In this document: positions 28,024 to 37,037 of the stretch, in pieces
Numbering within the stretch: position 1 is the first letter of the stretch
Layout of the letters: each line of letters begins with the position of its first letter
From: an uncultured Acidobacteriota bacterium
GTDB lineage: Bacteria > Acidobacteriota > Polarisedimenticolia > Polarisedimenticolales > JAIQFR01
Length of the DNA: 44,709 nucleotides
Assembly: GCA_937864465.1 (NCBI GenBank)
Contig: CALMJU010000065.1
Location: 1-44,709 of the forward strand
Direction of reading: 5' to 3'
The notes under the pieces: generated by a model
Told to the model about the DNA's origin: nothing
The model's input: only the letters and a program-made list of their open reading frames with translations
Databases searched by the model: none
Program-made: the position numbers and the translations under genes

Positions 28024-28772
28024 TCGAGCGGCTCAACGAGTGGGGCTACGCGCTCGGGCAGGTCCTCCAGGGCCAGCTGGACTCCGGCTCCCTCGCCGCG
28101 GTCTTCATCGTGTTCGTCGCGGGGCTCGTGACGAGCCTGACGCCGTGCGTCTACCCGATGTACCCGGTGATGGTCCCCTACATCTGGGGGGCGGCCGGGG
28201 GGAACCGGCGCCGGGCCGTCGCGCTCTCCTCGGTGTACGTCCTGGGCCTCGCCGCGGTGTACACGACGCTGGGCGTCACGGCCGCGGCGCTCGGGAAGAA
28301 CTTCAGCAAGCTGACGGACACGCCGTGGCTTCCCCTGGTGTTCGGCCTCCTCATCGTCGCGTTCGGGCTCGAGATGCTGGACGTCTTCACGATCCGCCTG
28401 CCGGCGGGGCTCGCGAGGATCCAGGCTGCCGGCACGCTCCGGGGAGGCTATCTCGGCGCGCTCCTCCTCGGCGTCGCGGCGGGCTTCGTGGCGGCGCCCT
28501 GCACGGCCCCCGTTCTCGGCGTGCTCCTCACCTACGTGGCGGTGCGTCACGAGATCCTCTGGGGGGCGGTCCTGACCTTCGTGTTCGCGTTCGGCATGGG
28601 GTTCCTGCTGCTGGTTCTCGGCGCGTTCACCGGGCTCGTCGGGAGCATGCCGAAGCCCGGTCGCTGGATGGTCGCGATCAAGACGGCGATGGGGGTGCTG
28701 ATGATCGTCGTCGGGGCTGGGTTCGTCTGGATCGCGGTCAGCAGGTTCCTGCACCGGGGGATCCCGTCGTGA
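28020..28772 (+). CDS. CcdA/DsbD-type membrane thiol-disulfide transporter
   Basis: 250 residues with six hydrophobic segments (about 24-45, 65-90, 103-122, 143-172, 178-203, 215-240). Cys43 (SLTPCVYPMYP) and Cys161 (AAPCTAPVLG) are the redox pair of the DsbD membrane domain. The protein carries electrons from cytoplasmic thioredoxin to periplasmic partners. It lacks the N- and C-terminal periplasmic domains of full DsbD, so it is the CcdA form. It overlaps the thioredoxin gene before it and the TlpA gene after it. Confidence 0.92.
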   Translation: MIERLNEWGYALGQVLQGQLDSGSLAAVFIVFVAGLVTSLTPCVYPMYPVMVPYIWGAAGGNRRRAVALSSVYVLGLAAVYTTLGVTAAALGKNFSKLTDTPWLPLVFGLLIVAFGLEMLDVFTIRLPAGLARIQAAGTLRGGYLGALLLGVAAGFVAAPCTAPVLGVLLTYVAVRHEILWGAVLTFVFAFGMGFLLLVLGAFTGLVGSMPKPGRWMVAIKTAMGVLMIVVGAGFVWIAVSRFLHRGIPS

Positions 28773-29284
28773 GCGCCGTTCCGGGTCTCCCGGCTCGTCT
28801 CGCCGCGGCGGCGCTCCTGATCCTCTCGCCCCTCGCGCTCGCCGCGGAGGGGCCGCTCCCGGTGCGTCTCGTGGAGGCGGCCCGTGGCGAGGAGGTCCGG
28901 CTCGAGGCCGGGGCCGCGGCGCTCCACGTCTTCTTCTTCGCCGTCTGGTGCGAGCCCTGTCTTCGGCAGCTCCCGCAGCTCGCGGAGACGGAGGATCGGT
29001 GGCGGGACGCGGGCTACCGCCTCGTGCTCGTCGGCGTCCCGGAGCGCCAGAGCGCCGAGCGGCTCGCCCGCTTCGCTGCCGAGTCCGCCCCGCCGGGCGA
29101 GGTCCTGTTCGACGCGAGCGGGGAGGCGAGCCGGGCGTTCTCCGTCGAGCGGATCCCGGAGCACGTTCTCCTCGACTCCGGCGGGCGCGTCGTGGCGCGC
29201 GGTCCGGTCCCCGAGGCCGTCGGCGACGACGCGATCCGCCGCGCGCTGCCGTCGGGCCCGGCCCGGGAGGAGAGGGCCCCGTGA
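28769..29284 (+). CDS. Secreted TlpA-like thioredoxin
   Basis: 171 residues: a signal peptide (about 1-26), then a thioredoxin fold with WCEPC (Cys61, Cys64), an acidic CEPC variant known in reductants for cytochrome c or CuA maturation. The cis-proline motif ERIPEHVLLDSGGRVV follows. The GTG start overlaps the CcdA stop and the end overlaps the ddl start (GTGA). With thioredoxin and CcdA it completes a reducing relay to the periplasm. Confidence 0.85.
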   Translation: MSAVPGLPARLAAAALLILSPLALAAEGPLPVRLVEAARGEEVRLEAGAAALHVFFFAVWCEPCLRQLPQLAETEDRWRDAGYRLVLVGVPERQSAERLARFAAESAPPGEVLFDASGEASRAFSVERIPEHVLLDSGGRVVARGPVPEAVGDDAIRRALPSGPAREERAP

Positions 29285-30402
29285 GAGAGGCGCGCCTTCG
29301 CGTCGGCCTCCTGTTCGGAGGGGCCTCGGTCGAGCACGAGGTCTCCGTCAGCTCGGCGCGCGGCGTGGCCGAGGGCCTGGACGCGGAGCGATACGAGATC
29401 GTGCCGCTCGCCGTGGCAGGGGACGGGCGCTGGCTGTCTCCCGAGCGATCGAGGCGCGCTCTTGAGGGGCGGGCCGCGCGGACCGACGACCCCGCCGAAG
29501 TGGACGACGGGGCGCGCGTCGTCGCGGATCCGGGGGGAAAGGGGCTCCTGCGCCTCGACGCGGACGGGCGTGCGCGGCCGGTTCCGATCGACGTCCTGTT
29601 CCCGGTCCTCCACGGCTGGGGGGGCGAGGACGGGCGCGTGCAGGGCCTGTTGGATCTCGCGGGGATCCCGTGCGTCGGCGCGGGCGTCCTAGGGTCGGCC
29701 CTCGGGATGGACAAGATCTCCGCGAAGTCCGTCTTCGAGTCGCGGGGCCTGCCGGTGGGCGCGTGGACGTGGATCGACCGCGCCCGGTTCGAGCGGGACC
29801 CCTCCGGCTCCTCGGCCCGGATCGCGGACGAGATCGGCCTGCCGCTGTTCGTGAAGCCGTCGAACGGAGGATCCTCCGTCGGGGTTTCCCGGGTGGGGGA
29901 CGCCGACGGGGTACGTCCGGCGCTTCTGGCCGCGCTCGCCCTCGACCGGAGGGCGGTCGTGGAGGCCGCGATCGACGCGCGGGAGATCGAGTGCGCCGTC
30001 CTGGGCAACGACGATCCGGAAGCTTCCGTGCCCGGGGAGATCCTGCCGTCCCGGGAGTTCTACGACTACGCCGCGAAGTACGAGGACGGCACGTCGAGGC
30101 TCCTGATCCCCGCTCCGCTCGACGCTCCGACGGCCTCGACGGTGCGGCGGATCGCGGTCGAGGCGTTTCGCGCCCTCGATCTGGCCGGGATGGCCCGCGT
30201 GGACTTCTTCCTCGAGCGGGGCTCCGGCCGCGTCCTCCTGAACGAGGTCAACACGCTCCCCGGCTTCACGGGGATCAGCATGTACCCTAAACTCTGGGCT
30301 GCGACGGGGGTTCCCTACCCCGGCCTCCTCGACCGGCTCTTGCGCCTCGCGCTCGAGCGCGCCCGGGTCTCCGGCGCGCGGACGAGCCGGCTCGGGGGGT
30401 GA
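29281..30402 (+). CDS. ddl: D-alanine--D-alanine ligase
   Basis: ATP-grasp enzyme making D-Ala-D-Ala for peptidoglycan; 373 residues. The N-terminal motif VGLLFGGASVEHEVSVSSA, then PVLHGWGGEDGRVQGLLDL, ATP-binding FVKPSNGGSSVGVSRV, and the metal-binding EVNTLPGFTGISMYPKLW are all typical of Ddl. The loop HGWGGEDG replaces the usual HGxxGEDG without harming the key residues. The GTG start overlaps the TlpA stop; the end overlaps an HNH gene. Its place behind redox genes looks like economy of packing rather than pathway. Confidence 0.95.
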   Translation: MREARLRVGLLFGGASVEHEVSVSSARGVAEGLDAERYEIVPLAVAGDGRWLSPERSRRALEGRAARTDDPAEVDDGARVVADPGGKGLLRLDADGRARPVPIDVLFPVLHGWGGEDGRVQGLLDLAGIPCVGAGVLGSALGMDKISAKSVFESRGLPVGAWTWIDRARFERDPSGSSARIADEIGLPLFVKPSNGGSSVGVSRVGDADGVRPALLAALALDRRAVVEAAIDAREIECAVLGNDDPEASVPGEILPSREFYDYAAKYEDGTSRLLIPAPLDAPTASTVRRIAVEAFRALDLAGMARVDFFLERGSGRVLLNEVNTLPGFTGISMYPKLWAATGVPYPGLLDRLLRLALERARVSGARTSRLGG

Positions 30403-30419
30403 GCGGAGGCGAAGGGCGC

Positions 30420-31040
30420 ATGGCGGACGGCGCGGTCCTCGTCCTCAACAGCCTGTACCAGGCGGTGCAGGTGACGGGCGTGCGTCGCGCGTTCCTCCTC
30501 TTCTGCGGTGGCCGCGCGCGCGCCGTGGGCCCGGACTTCGCCACCTACGACTTCGAGAACTGGTGCGACATCCCGCCGGGCGCCGGCGACGACGTCGTCA
30601 GGACGCCGCGACGGGCCATCCGGGTGCCGAGGGTGATCCAGCTCCTCCACTACGATCGGCTCCCTCGCCGGGAGGTTCGGTTCACGCGGCGCAACATCTT
30701 CTTCCGCGACCGCAGCCGCTGCCAGTACTGCGGGCGCGGGTATACGCAGCGCGAGCTCAACCTCGATCACGTCGTTCCGCTCTCGCGGGGAGGTTCCTCG
30801 GCCTGGGACAACGTCGTCTGCGCCTGCCTCGCCTGCAACGGCCGCAAGGGGAACCGGACGCCGCAGGAGGCCGGGATGGCGCTGATCCGTCCCCCGCGGA
30901 AGCCGGCGGGCCACCCGGTCCTGCGGGCCGGGTGGATCGGGCCGCTCCACGAGGAGTGGAAGACCTATCTCGACGTCGCCTACTGGAACGTCGAGCTGGA
31001 GGAGGACGTGCTCCCGGTTCCGAGGGAAGCCGGCTCCTGA
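30420..31040 (+). CDS. HNH endonuclease family protein
   Basis: 206 residues. The HNH core (about 95-150) reads CQYCGRGYTQRELNLDHVV, then a NVVCACLACNGRKGNRTP block, giving two CxxC zinc-binding pairs around the HNH nuclease fold. An N-terminal region of about 90 residues precedes it (VLNSLYQAVQVTGVRRAFLL), a pattern seen in widespread chromosomal HNH proteins of unknown target. A GTG at 30399 overlapping the ddl stop is the alternative start. The 3' end overlaps the convergent sigma-54 activator gene by 61 nt. No restriction or toxin partner is nearby. Confidence 0.82.
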   Translation: MADGAVLVLNSLYQAVQVTGVRRAFLLFCGGRARAVGPDFATYDFENWCDIPPGAGDDVVRTPRRAIRVPRVIQLLHYDRLPRREVRFTRRNIFFRDRSRCQYCGRGYTQRELNLDHVVPLSRGGSSAWDNVVCACLACNGRKGNRTPQEAGMALIRPPRKPAGHPVLRAGWIGPLHEEWKTYLDVAYWNVELEEDVLPVPREAGS

Positions 31041-32020
31041 TCCCGGCCGGGAAGGGGAATTCCGAGAGCCTTGACCCTGCGGTAGAGCTTTTGCCGGCTC
31101 CAGCCGATCCGCACCGCCGTGCGCGTCATGTTCCCGCCGGTCTCGTGGAGCGCGGCCTCGATCCAATCCCGCTCGAGCCACTCGGAGCCGGTGACGCAGG
31201 CCACGTGCGGCGGGGGCTCGAGCGCGATCCGGACGTCCACCGCGGTGATCGTCCTCCCTTCGGAACGGAGAAGGGCGCGGGCGAGCACCGCCTCGAGCTC
31301 CCGCACGTTGCCGGGCCATCGGTGCCGGCGGAGGAGCGCCAGCGCGGATTCGTCGAGAGGGGAGGGGCCGATCCCCGTCTCGGCGCGCAGCCGCGAGAGG
31401 AAGTGGTCGGCGAGGGCGGGAAGATCTTCGAGGCGCTCGCGCAGGGGCGGCACGCGGATCTCCACGACCGCGAGGCGGTAGTAGAGGTCGGGCCGGAACC
31501 GGCGACGCGCGATCAGCTCGCCGAGGTCGCGGTGCGTCGCCGCGACGATCCGGACGTCGGCTGTGTGCTCGCGCGCGCCTCCGACCGGGCGGACTCTCCC
31601 GTCCTGGAGGACGCGCAGGAGCTTCGCCTGCATCACGAGGGGCATGTCGCCGATCTCGTCGAGGAAGAGCGTGCCGCCGTCGGCGAGGCGGTAGAGCCCG
31701 ATCCGGTCCCGGTCCGCTCCGGTGTATGCGCCGCGCTCGGCTCCGAACAGCTCGGTCTCGAGGAGCGGCTCCGGCAGTGCGGCGCAGTTGACCGCCAGGA
31801 ACGGCGCCGCGCGGCGCTCGCCGCCGCGGTGGATCGCGCGGGCGATCCCCTCCTTCCCCGAGCCGGACTCGCCCAGGATGAGAACCGGCAGCCGGCAGCG
31901 CGCGACCCTCCGGGCCTCGCGGAGCGCTTCCAGGAACCCTGCGGAGCGGCCGACGAGGCGTACGCCGGCCGGGTTTGACGCGAGAGAATCCGAAAGGATA
32001 TCCTCGATCGCCGACGCCAT
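30980..32020 (-). CDS. Sigma-54-dependent activator without receiver domain
   Basis: 346 residues: a short N-terminus, an AAA+ sigma-54 interaction domain with Walker A GESGSGKE (near 50), the sigma-54 contact loop GAYTGA (variant of GAFTGA), Walker B GTLFLDEIGDM and RWPGNVREL, then a Fis-type helix-turn-helix (about 300-335, NMTRTAVRIGWSRQKLYRRV). There is no receiver, GAF or PAS domain, so activity is probably controlled by abundance or a partner. GGGGAGA precedes the chosen ATG; longer upstream forms lack similarity. The C-terminus overlaps the HNH gene in antisense. Confidence 0.87.
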   Translation of the reverse strand: MASAIEDILSDSLASNPAGVRLVGRSAGFLEALREARRVARCRLPVLILGESGSGKEGIARAIHRGGERRAAPFLAVNCAALPEPLLETELFGAERGAYTGADRDRIGLYRLADGGTLFLDEIGDMPLVMQAKLLRVLQDGRVRPVGGAREHTADVRIVAATHRDLGELIARRRFRPDLYYRLAVVEIRVPPLRERLEDLPALADHFLSRLRAETGIGPSPLDESALALLRRHRWPGNVRELEAVLARALLRSEGRTITAVDVRIALEPPPHVACVTGSEWLERDWIEAALHETGGNMTRTAVRIGWSRQKLYRRVKALGIPLPGRDQEPASLGTGSTSSSSSTFQ

Positions 32021-32128
32021 GAGGCTTCTCCCCTCGAGCACCCGGATCGTTCCGGCGGGCCGACCGGCCGCCGGACGGGAGCGTCCGGCCCGGCTGCCGC
32101 TCGTCCGGGGCGCGGCCGCGGGGGGAGA

Positions 32129-32581
32129 ATGGGGTGTGGGCCCCGAGGACCGCAAGGACGGGAGCGGCTCGCTCCGGTTGGGGATCCGCAACGAGCGAGC
32201 CGTCGCGGGGCGCGATCGGACGCTCGATCGCGCGGAGTCGGCGCCATAGCCCGGGGCGGAGGCAGGACGGGCTGGATCGAGGGGGGCCTGTGGGCGCTCA
32301 CGGCGGCTTCGCTGTCGCCTCTCGTCGCGTACGCCGGGCGGCCTGTCGTGCCGTTCGCGGCGCTCTACACGGTGGCCGCCGGGATCGCCCTAGGCCTGGG
32401 TCTCGCCGGACGCCGCCTGCACCGCGCGATGCTGTCCGAAGCCATCGACCATCGGAGCTCGGCGTCGCAGGCGCTTCTCGCCGCGGCCATGGTGCTGTGC
32501 GTGCTCGTCCTCGTTCTTCTGGCGGCGGTGGTCGCGCTTCTGATGCTGTTCCGGGGCTCTGGTCCGAAGCTCCCCATCTGA
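32129..32581 (+). CDS. Small membrane protein of unknown function
   Basis: The convincing part is the last 100 residues, with three hydrophobic segments (starting WALTAASLSPLVAYAG, then AALYTVAAGIALGLGLAG, then QALLAAAMVLCVLVLVLLAA). The nearest in-frame ATG is 32129, which adds about 50 charged, low-complexity residues, so the true start may be a non-ATG codon nearer 32270. It lies 19 nt before the rhomboid gene on the same strand. The layout is loosely like AtpI or other small inner-membrane proteins, but I do not recognise it. Confidence 0.5.
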   Translation: MGCGPRGPQGRERLAPVGDPQRASRRGARSDARSRGVGAIARGGGRTGWIEGGLWALTAASLSPLVAYAGRPVVPFAALYTVAAGIALGLGLAGRRLHRAMLSEAIDHRSSASQALLAAAMVLCVLVLVLLAAVVALLMLFRGSGPKLPI

Positions 32582-32600
32582 GGAGGGCGGGGGAGACGAG

Positions 32601-33335
32601 ATGAGCTACTACCGCCACAGCCCCTACCGCGCCGGCGGAGGCCTGGGGCTCGGGGTTCCCGTCCTGACGCCGGTCACCCGGGCGCTGATGATCGTCTGCG
32701 GGGGGGTCTGGGCGGTCCAGTTCCTCCTGGGGCCCGTTCTCCGCGTGGTGGACCTGTCCTGGTGGCTCGGAATCGTTCCCCCGCTCGTCGCCCGGGGATA
32801 CTTCTGGCAGCCGGTCACCTACATGTTCCTCCACTCGCCGGTCCAGATCACCCACCTCCTCTTCAACCTGCTGATCCTTTGGATGGTCGGGGGCGATCTC
32901 GAGAGGCACTGGGGGGGGCGCCGGTTCCTCGCGTACTACCTCGTCACCGGTGTCGGGGCGGGCGCCTTCGTGACCGTCGCCGGGCTGCTCGCGGGCACCG
33001 CCGCGCCGACGATCGGCGCCTCGGGAGCGATCTACGGGCTCCTCCTCGCGTACGGGATCATCTTCTCCGAGCGCATCATTCTCTTCATGTTCGTGATCCC
33101 GATGCGGGCGCGGACCCTCTCGTGGATCCTGTTCGCGATCGCGTTCTTCTCGGCCTGGGGGCAGAGCGCGAGCGGCGTCTCCCACGTCGCGCACCTGGGA
33201 GGGATGGTCGTCGGTTGGCTCTACCTCAAGCGATTCTGGAGGATCGCCGACGTCTTCCGGGAGATCCGCTGGAAGTGGCGGAGGAGGCGCTTCCGCGTGG
33301 AGCCGCGAGACGACGGAAACCCCTGGGTGCATTGA
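32601..33335 (+). CDS. Rhomboid-family intramembrane serine protease
   Basis: 244 residues with about six transmembrane segments. The catalytic Ser141 is in GASGAIYG and the catalytic His is probably His198 in HVAHLGG. The oxyanion-side motif HLLFN (His85, Asn89) is present, as is WQPVTYMFLH before it. A basic C-terminal tail (RWKWRRRRFRVEPR) follows the last segment. Rhomboids cleave transmembrane helices; the substrate is unknown. It sits between a small membrane protein and the promoter of a sigma factor gene. Confidence 0.9.
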   Translation: MSYYRHSPYRAGGGLGLGVPVLTPVTRALMIVCGGVWAVQFLLGPVLRVVDLSWWLGIVPPLVARGYFWQPVTYMFLHSPVQITHLLFNLLILWMVGGDLERHWGGRRFLAYYLVTGVGAGAFVTVAGLLAGTAAPTIGASGAIYGLLLAYGIIFSERIILFMFVIPMRARTLSWILFAIAFFSAWGQSASGVSHVAHLGGMVVGWLYLKRFWRIADVFREIRWKWRRRRFRVEPRDDGNPWVH

Positions 33336-33670
33336 CGCGAGGCGAAACGACGCGGAGCGTCACGCCAAGGAAGAATAGGCCGAAAATCTTTTCAAAGCGG
33401 GCGGAGTTTACGGAAGCCGCTATTGACACAGGCGCACCCCCGCCCTACACTCCTAGCATCGGGACATTGCAATTGGCAGTTGGCGCCGTCCGGTTGTTCC
33501 GGAGAGGGCCGAAGCGAATGCGTCCGAGACCCGAACTTGTCGATGCGGTTCCGGTCCGCGCTGAATGTACGGCGGTCCCCGTTCTCAGTCAAGGTGAGCG
33601 AGGAAAGGGAACCCGGTTTCCCTTCCGTTCCGGCGTGGCCGGTGGTCCGCGCGGCGCCGGGGATTAGCGA
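33336..33670 (+). other. Intergenic region with promoter and long leader of the sigma factor gene
   Basis: No gene is seen. The promoter is at 33423-33451. The leader from about 33458 to the start codon is roughly 210 nt and contains self-complementary parts, for example AAGGGAA facing TTCCCTT around 33600-33622. No known riboswitch was recognised. Confidence 0.5.
33423..33451 (+). promoter_or_regulatory. Near-consensus sigma-70 promoter
   Basis: TTGACA (33423-33428) and TACACT (33446-33451) are separated by exactly 17 nt. The -35 box is perfect and the -10 box matches four of six. It would drive the downstream sigma factor gene with a long leader. Confidence 0.8.
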
Positions 33671-34564
33671 ATGGAGCCGACGCAGAACGAGCGCAGTTCC
33701 GTCCTGTCCCGGTACTTCGCGGAGATCCGCGAGTACCCCCTCCTCACCAAGGAGGAAGAGATCTCCCTTGCGCGGCACGTTCGCCAAGGGCGGCGAGGCG
33801 CGCTCAACGAGCTCATCGAGTCCAACCTCAGCTTCGTCGTCAAGGTGGCCAGCGAGTACCGAAACCTCGGCCTCCCGTTCGAGGACCTCCTCAACGAGGG
33901 GAACATCGGTCTGATCGAGGCGGCGAGGAGGTACGACGCGAGCAAGGGGACGAAGTTCATCACGTACGCCATCTGGTGGATCCGGAAGTCCATCCTCAAG
34001 GCCCTGAGCGAGCACTCCAACCTCGTTCGCGTACCGAGCTACCAGATGAAGAAGGTCCGGGAGATCCGCGACGCGGAGAAGTCCCTGCGGCGGGATCTCG
34101 GCCGGACGCCGAAGCGCGAGGAGATCTCCGAGAAGCTCTCGAAGACGGTCTCGAAGATCGACCAGGTCCTGCAGTTCCATCTGCGCGAGATCAGCCTCGA
34201 CGAGAGAATCGGCAAGGACCGGGACCGCTCGATCTCGGACTGCCTCGAGGACGTCGCTTGCTCGAGTCCCGAGGACGATCTGATCCGGCGAGAGGCCAGC
34301 GTCCTCGTCGGCGACGCGATGTCGCATCTCACCGAGCAAGAGCGAGCGGTGATCCTGTCCCGCTTCGGGATGGCGGGCGGTCCCCCTCTCACCCTCAAGG
34401 AGATCGGCCAGCACATGGGGATCAGCCGGGAGCGCGTGCGGCAGATCGAGTGCCAGGCGAAGTCGCGCCTCCGGAAGATCTTCGCCAAGAGGCGGCTCGT
34501 CGCCGCGCCGTCGAAGCGGCCGCACCCGGCGGGCCCCGGCGCGAAGACGGCTCCGCGCGGCTGA
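33671..34564 (+). CDS. Group-2 sigma-70 family RNA polymerase sigma factor
   Basis: 297 residues. Region 1.2 (VLSRYFAEIREYPLLTKEEE), region 2 (LIESNLSFVVKVASEYRNLG; then GLIEAARRYDASKGTKFITY with AIWWIRKSI), region 3 and region 4.2 (LTLKEIGQHMGISRERVRQI) are all present, but the long acidic region 1.1 of primary sigma factors is missing. This places it with RpoS/SigB/HrdB-like alternative sigma factors. The C-terminal 20 residues are a Pro- and Lys-rich tail. It has a strong promoter and a long leader, suggesting regulation after initiation. No anti-sigma factor is nearby. Confidence 0.92.
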   Translation: MEPTQNERSSVLSRYFAEIREYPLLTKEEEISLARHVRQGRRGALNELIESNLSFVVKVASEYRNLGLPFEDLLNEGNIGLIEAARRYDASKGTKFITYAIWWIRKSILKALSEHSNLVRVPSYQMKKVREIRDAEKSLRRDLGRTPKREEISEKLSKTVSKIDQVLQFHLREISLDERIGKDRDRSISDCLEDVACSSPEDDLIRREASVLVGDAMSHLTEQERAVILSRFGMAGGPPLTLKEIGQHMGISRERVRQIECQAKSRLRKIFAKRRLVAAPSKRPHPAGPGAKTAPRG

Positions 34565-34598
34565 TCCTCCCGCGAAGTCTCCCCCGGTCCGACGGGAG

Positions 34599-34628
34599 TT
34601 GATGCCGCTCCCGCTCCTCCCCTACACT
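34599..34628 (+). promoter_or_regulatory. Sigma-70 promoter of the hybrid kinase operon
   Basis: TTGATG (34599-34604) and TACACT (34623-34628) with an 18-nt spacer. The -10 box is identical to that of the sigma factor promoter. The kinase start codon lies about 47 nt after the predicted start site. Confidence 0.6.
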
Positions 34629-34681
34629 CAGCGGCGTTCCGGATTCGGCGGCACGCCCGGGGTGCCGGGGAGAGGGGGCTC

Positions 34682-37036
34682 ATGCTGGAGCGGCGCGTGC
34701 GTTCGCGGAAGGCCGGGCCGGCGGCGAGCGAGAATCCCTCGCGCCCGCGGGACGAATGGTCGCGCCTGTTCCGGCAGCGGAGCACGGAGGCGGCGCTGCG
34801 GGAGATCGCCGCCCGTTTCCCCGACCCCGAAGGGCTGGAGGTGGTTCTGGAGCGGCCGGGTCGCGCGCCGCGCGCGCACGGTCTCCCGGAAGGCCGGAAC
34901 GGCGAGGGGGCGGGCGCTCCGGCCCGCCGCGCCGCCCGCGTGCCCGGCCAGCCCGGCTGGGTGCTGACCGTGGGCCGCCGGTCCGGGCCGCCGCCCGCCG
35001 CCCGGGACGTCGAGAACGCGGCCGTCGCCCTCGCGGCCTGGAGGGCGGCGAGGGACGAGCTCGACCGGTCGGAGGTGCACCAGAGGGAGAGGACGCGCGA
35101 GATCGACGCCCTGCAGTCGCTCGGGCGCGGCGCCGCGGAGGCGGGCTCGTGGCAGGCGCTGTTCGCCCACGCGGCGCGCGTGCTCCACGAGGCCGCGGGG
35201 GCCGACGCCGTCGTGTTCGCGCACGCGCTGGGAGGGAGCCCGGTGGCCCGGGCCTACCTCGCGCGCCCCGTGGCGGAGGAGGACCTGGCGACGGTCGCCT
35301 TCCGCGCCGCGGCCGCGGCGGACCTCGCGCCCGGCTCGGCACCGAGCCTGGAAACCGAGCGCCTTCCCGGCTTCGAGGAGGGGCCCGGGCGGTGTCGCGC
35401 CTCGGGGGCGGAGGACGCGCTCGTCGCGACGCTCACGCGGCGCGGGCGGCCCCTGGCGGCGATCGCCATGGTCCCTCCCGGTCCCGTCGAAGAGGGCGCG
35501 CTCCGGCTGGCGTACGGCGCGGCGAACCAGGTGTCGGTGCATCTCGATCGGATCCTCACGGCTCTCGAGGCGGAGGAGGGACGGTTCCGGACGATCCTGG
35601 ACTCGATGCCGCAGGCGGTGCTCCTGACGGACCCGGACCTGCGCGTCGTCCATTCGAACCGCTCGGCGCTGCGCCTTCTCGAGCGGCTGCACGTGGGAGC
35701 GTCGGGGGGGCGCGTCGTGCGGATCGGGAGCCTCGACCTCGAGCCGATCGCCGCCGCCGTCCTGGCGGGCCGGGAGACGGGGGGGGAGCGGGATGCCGTC
35801 CTTCCCGGAGGGATCGTTCTCAGCGTCACCGTGTCCCCGCTCGCGGAGAGGGCCGGCACGCCGCGCGGGCTCGTCGTCGTGCTCGCGGACGTCACCGAGG
35901 GGCGGCGCGTGCAGGCGCAGCTGGTCCAGGCGGAGAAGATGTCCACGCTCGGCGAGATGATCTCGGGGATCGCCCACGAGCTGAACAACCCCCTCTCGTC
36001 CGTGGTCGGTTACGCGCAGCTGATCCGCGCGACGGCGAACGAGCCGAAGCGCTCGTCGCGGCTCGAGGTCATCGAACGCGAGGCCCGCCGGTGCCAGAGG
36101 ATCGTCCAGGATCTGCTCTGCTTCGCGCGCCGCTACGAGCCCGAGCGAAAGGGTCTCTCGCTGAACGAGGTCGCCGAGTCGGTCCTCTCCTTCATGGGGT
36201 ACCAGTTCCGCGTCGGAGACGTCCGGATCGTGCGGGATTTCGATCCCGACCTGCCGGCGATCGTCGGCGACGCGCACCAGCTGCAGCAGGCCCTTCTCAA
36301 CCTGGTTGCGAACGCCTACCAGTCGGTTCGGGAGTCGGGGAAGGCGGGATCGGTCACGGTGCGAACCTGCCGCGCGGGGTCCGAGCGGGTCTCCGTCGAG
36401 GTGGCGGATGACGGTCCCGGAATCCCCGAGTCGGTGCTTCCCAGAATCTTCGACCCGTTCTTCACGACCAAGGCGCCGGGACAGGGGACGGGGCTCGGCC
36501 TGCCGCTCGTCCAGAGCGCGGTCGTCGCCCATGGAGGGGCGCTCTCCGTGGAGAGCCGGGAAGGGCTTGGCGCGTCCTTTCGCATCGAGCTCCCGCTCTC
36601 GGCGCCCGCCGCGCGAGAGGAGACCGCCGCCCCGGCGTGCCCGGCGCCCGCGGGCTCGGCTGGGCGGATTCTGGTCGTCGACGACGAGGAGAGCGTCGCG
36701 AGCCTGATCTGCGACGCCCTGGCCGAAGAGGGCCACCGGACCAGAGCCGCGCGCAACGGGCGCGAGGCGCTTCGGATCCTCGCGGGCGAGGAGTTCGATC
36801 TCGTGATCGCGGACCTGCGGATGCCGGAGATGGGCGGGGCCGCGTTCTGCGAGGAGGCCGTCCTCGTCCGGCCGGACATCCGGGACGGCCTCGTGCTCAC
36901 GACCGGCGACTCGGTCGGCCGGGAGGCCGAACGGCTCGCCTCCGAGCGCGGGATCGAGCTCCTCATGAAGCCGTTCGACCTGGAGGACCTCCGGGGGATG
37001 GTTCGGAGGCGGCTCGAGGCCCGGCGGCGGCCGTGA
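34682..37036 (+). CDS. Hybrid histidine kinase (GAF-PAS-HisKA-HATPase-REC)
   Basis: 784 residues, without clear transmembrane segments, so a cytoplasmic sensor. A GAF-like domain (about 135-290), a PAS domain (about 300-405; [20 protein letters not shown]), HisKA with His432 in [10 protein letters not shown], a HATPase_c domain ([23 protein letters not shown]) and a C-terminal receiver with Asp711 in IADLRMPEM. The architecture suits an NtrB-like sensor that keeps phosphate on its own receiver. It ends 1 nt before selB. A receiver-less sigma-54 activator is encoded 3 kb upstream but is not an evident partner. Confidence 0.92.
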   Translation: MLERRVRSRKAGPAASENPSRPRDEWSRLFRQRSTEAALREIAARFPDPEGLEVVLERPGRAPRAHGLPEGRNGEGAGAPARRAARVPGQPGWVLTVGRRSGPPPAARDVENAAVALAAWRAARDELDRSEVHQRERTREIDALQSLGRGAAEAGSWQALFAHAARVLHEAAGADAVVFAHALGGSPVARAYLARPVAEEDLATVAFRAAAAADLAPGSAPSLETERLPGFEEGPGRCRASGAEDALVATLTRRGRPLAAIAMVPPGPVEEGALRLAYGAANQVSVHLDRILTALEAEEGRFRTILDSMPQAVLLTDPDLRVVHSNRSALRLLERLHVGASGGRVVRIGSLDLEPIAAAVLAGRETGGERDAVLPGGIVLSVTVSPLAERAGTPRGLVVVLADVTEGRRVQAQLVQAEKMSTLGEMISGIAHELNNPLSSVVGYAQLIRATANEPKRSSRLEVIEREARRCQRIVQDLLCFARRYEPERKGLSLNEVAESVLSFMGYQFRVGDVRIVRDFDPDLPAIVGDAHQLQQALLNLVANAYQSVRESGKAGSVTVRTCRAGSERVSVEVADDGPGIPESVLPRIFDPFFTTKAPGQGTGLGLPLVQSAVVAHGGALSVESREGLGASFRIELPLSAPAAREETAAPACPAPAGSAGRILVVDDEESVASLICDALAEEGHRTRAARNGREALRILAGEEFDLVIADLRMPEMGGAAFCEEAVLVRPDIRDGLVLTTGDSVGREAERLASERGIELLMKPFDLEDLRGMVRRRLEARRRP

Positions 37037-37037
37037 G

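Noticed and set aside
27841-29600. A long minus-strand frame opposite trx-ccdA-tlpA-ddl
   Set aside because: It is a shadow of four genes with complete motifs and overlapping starts.
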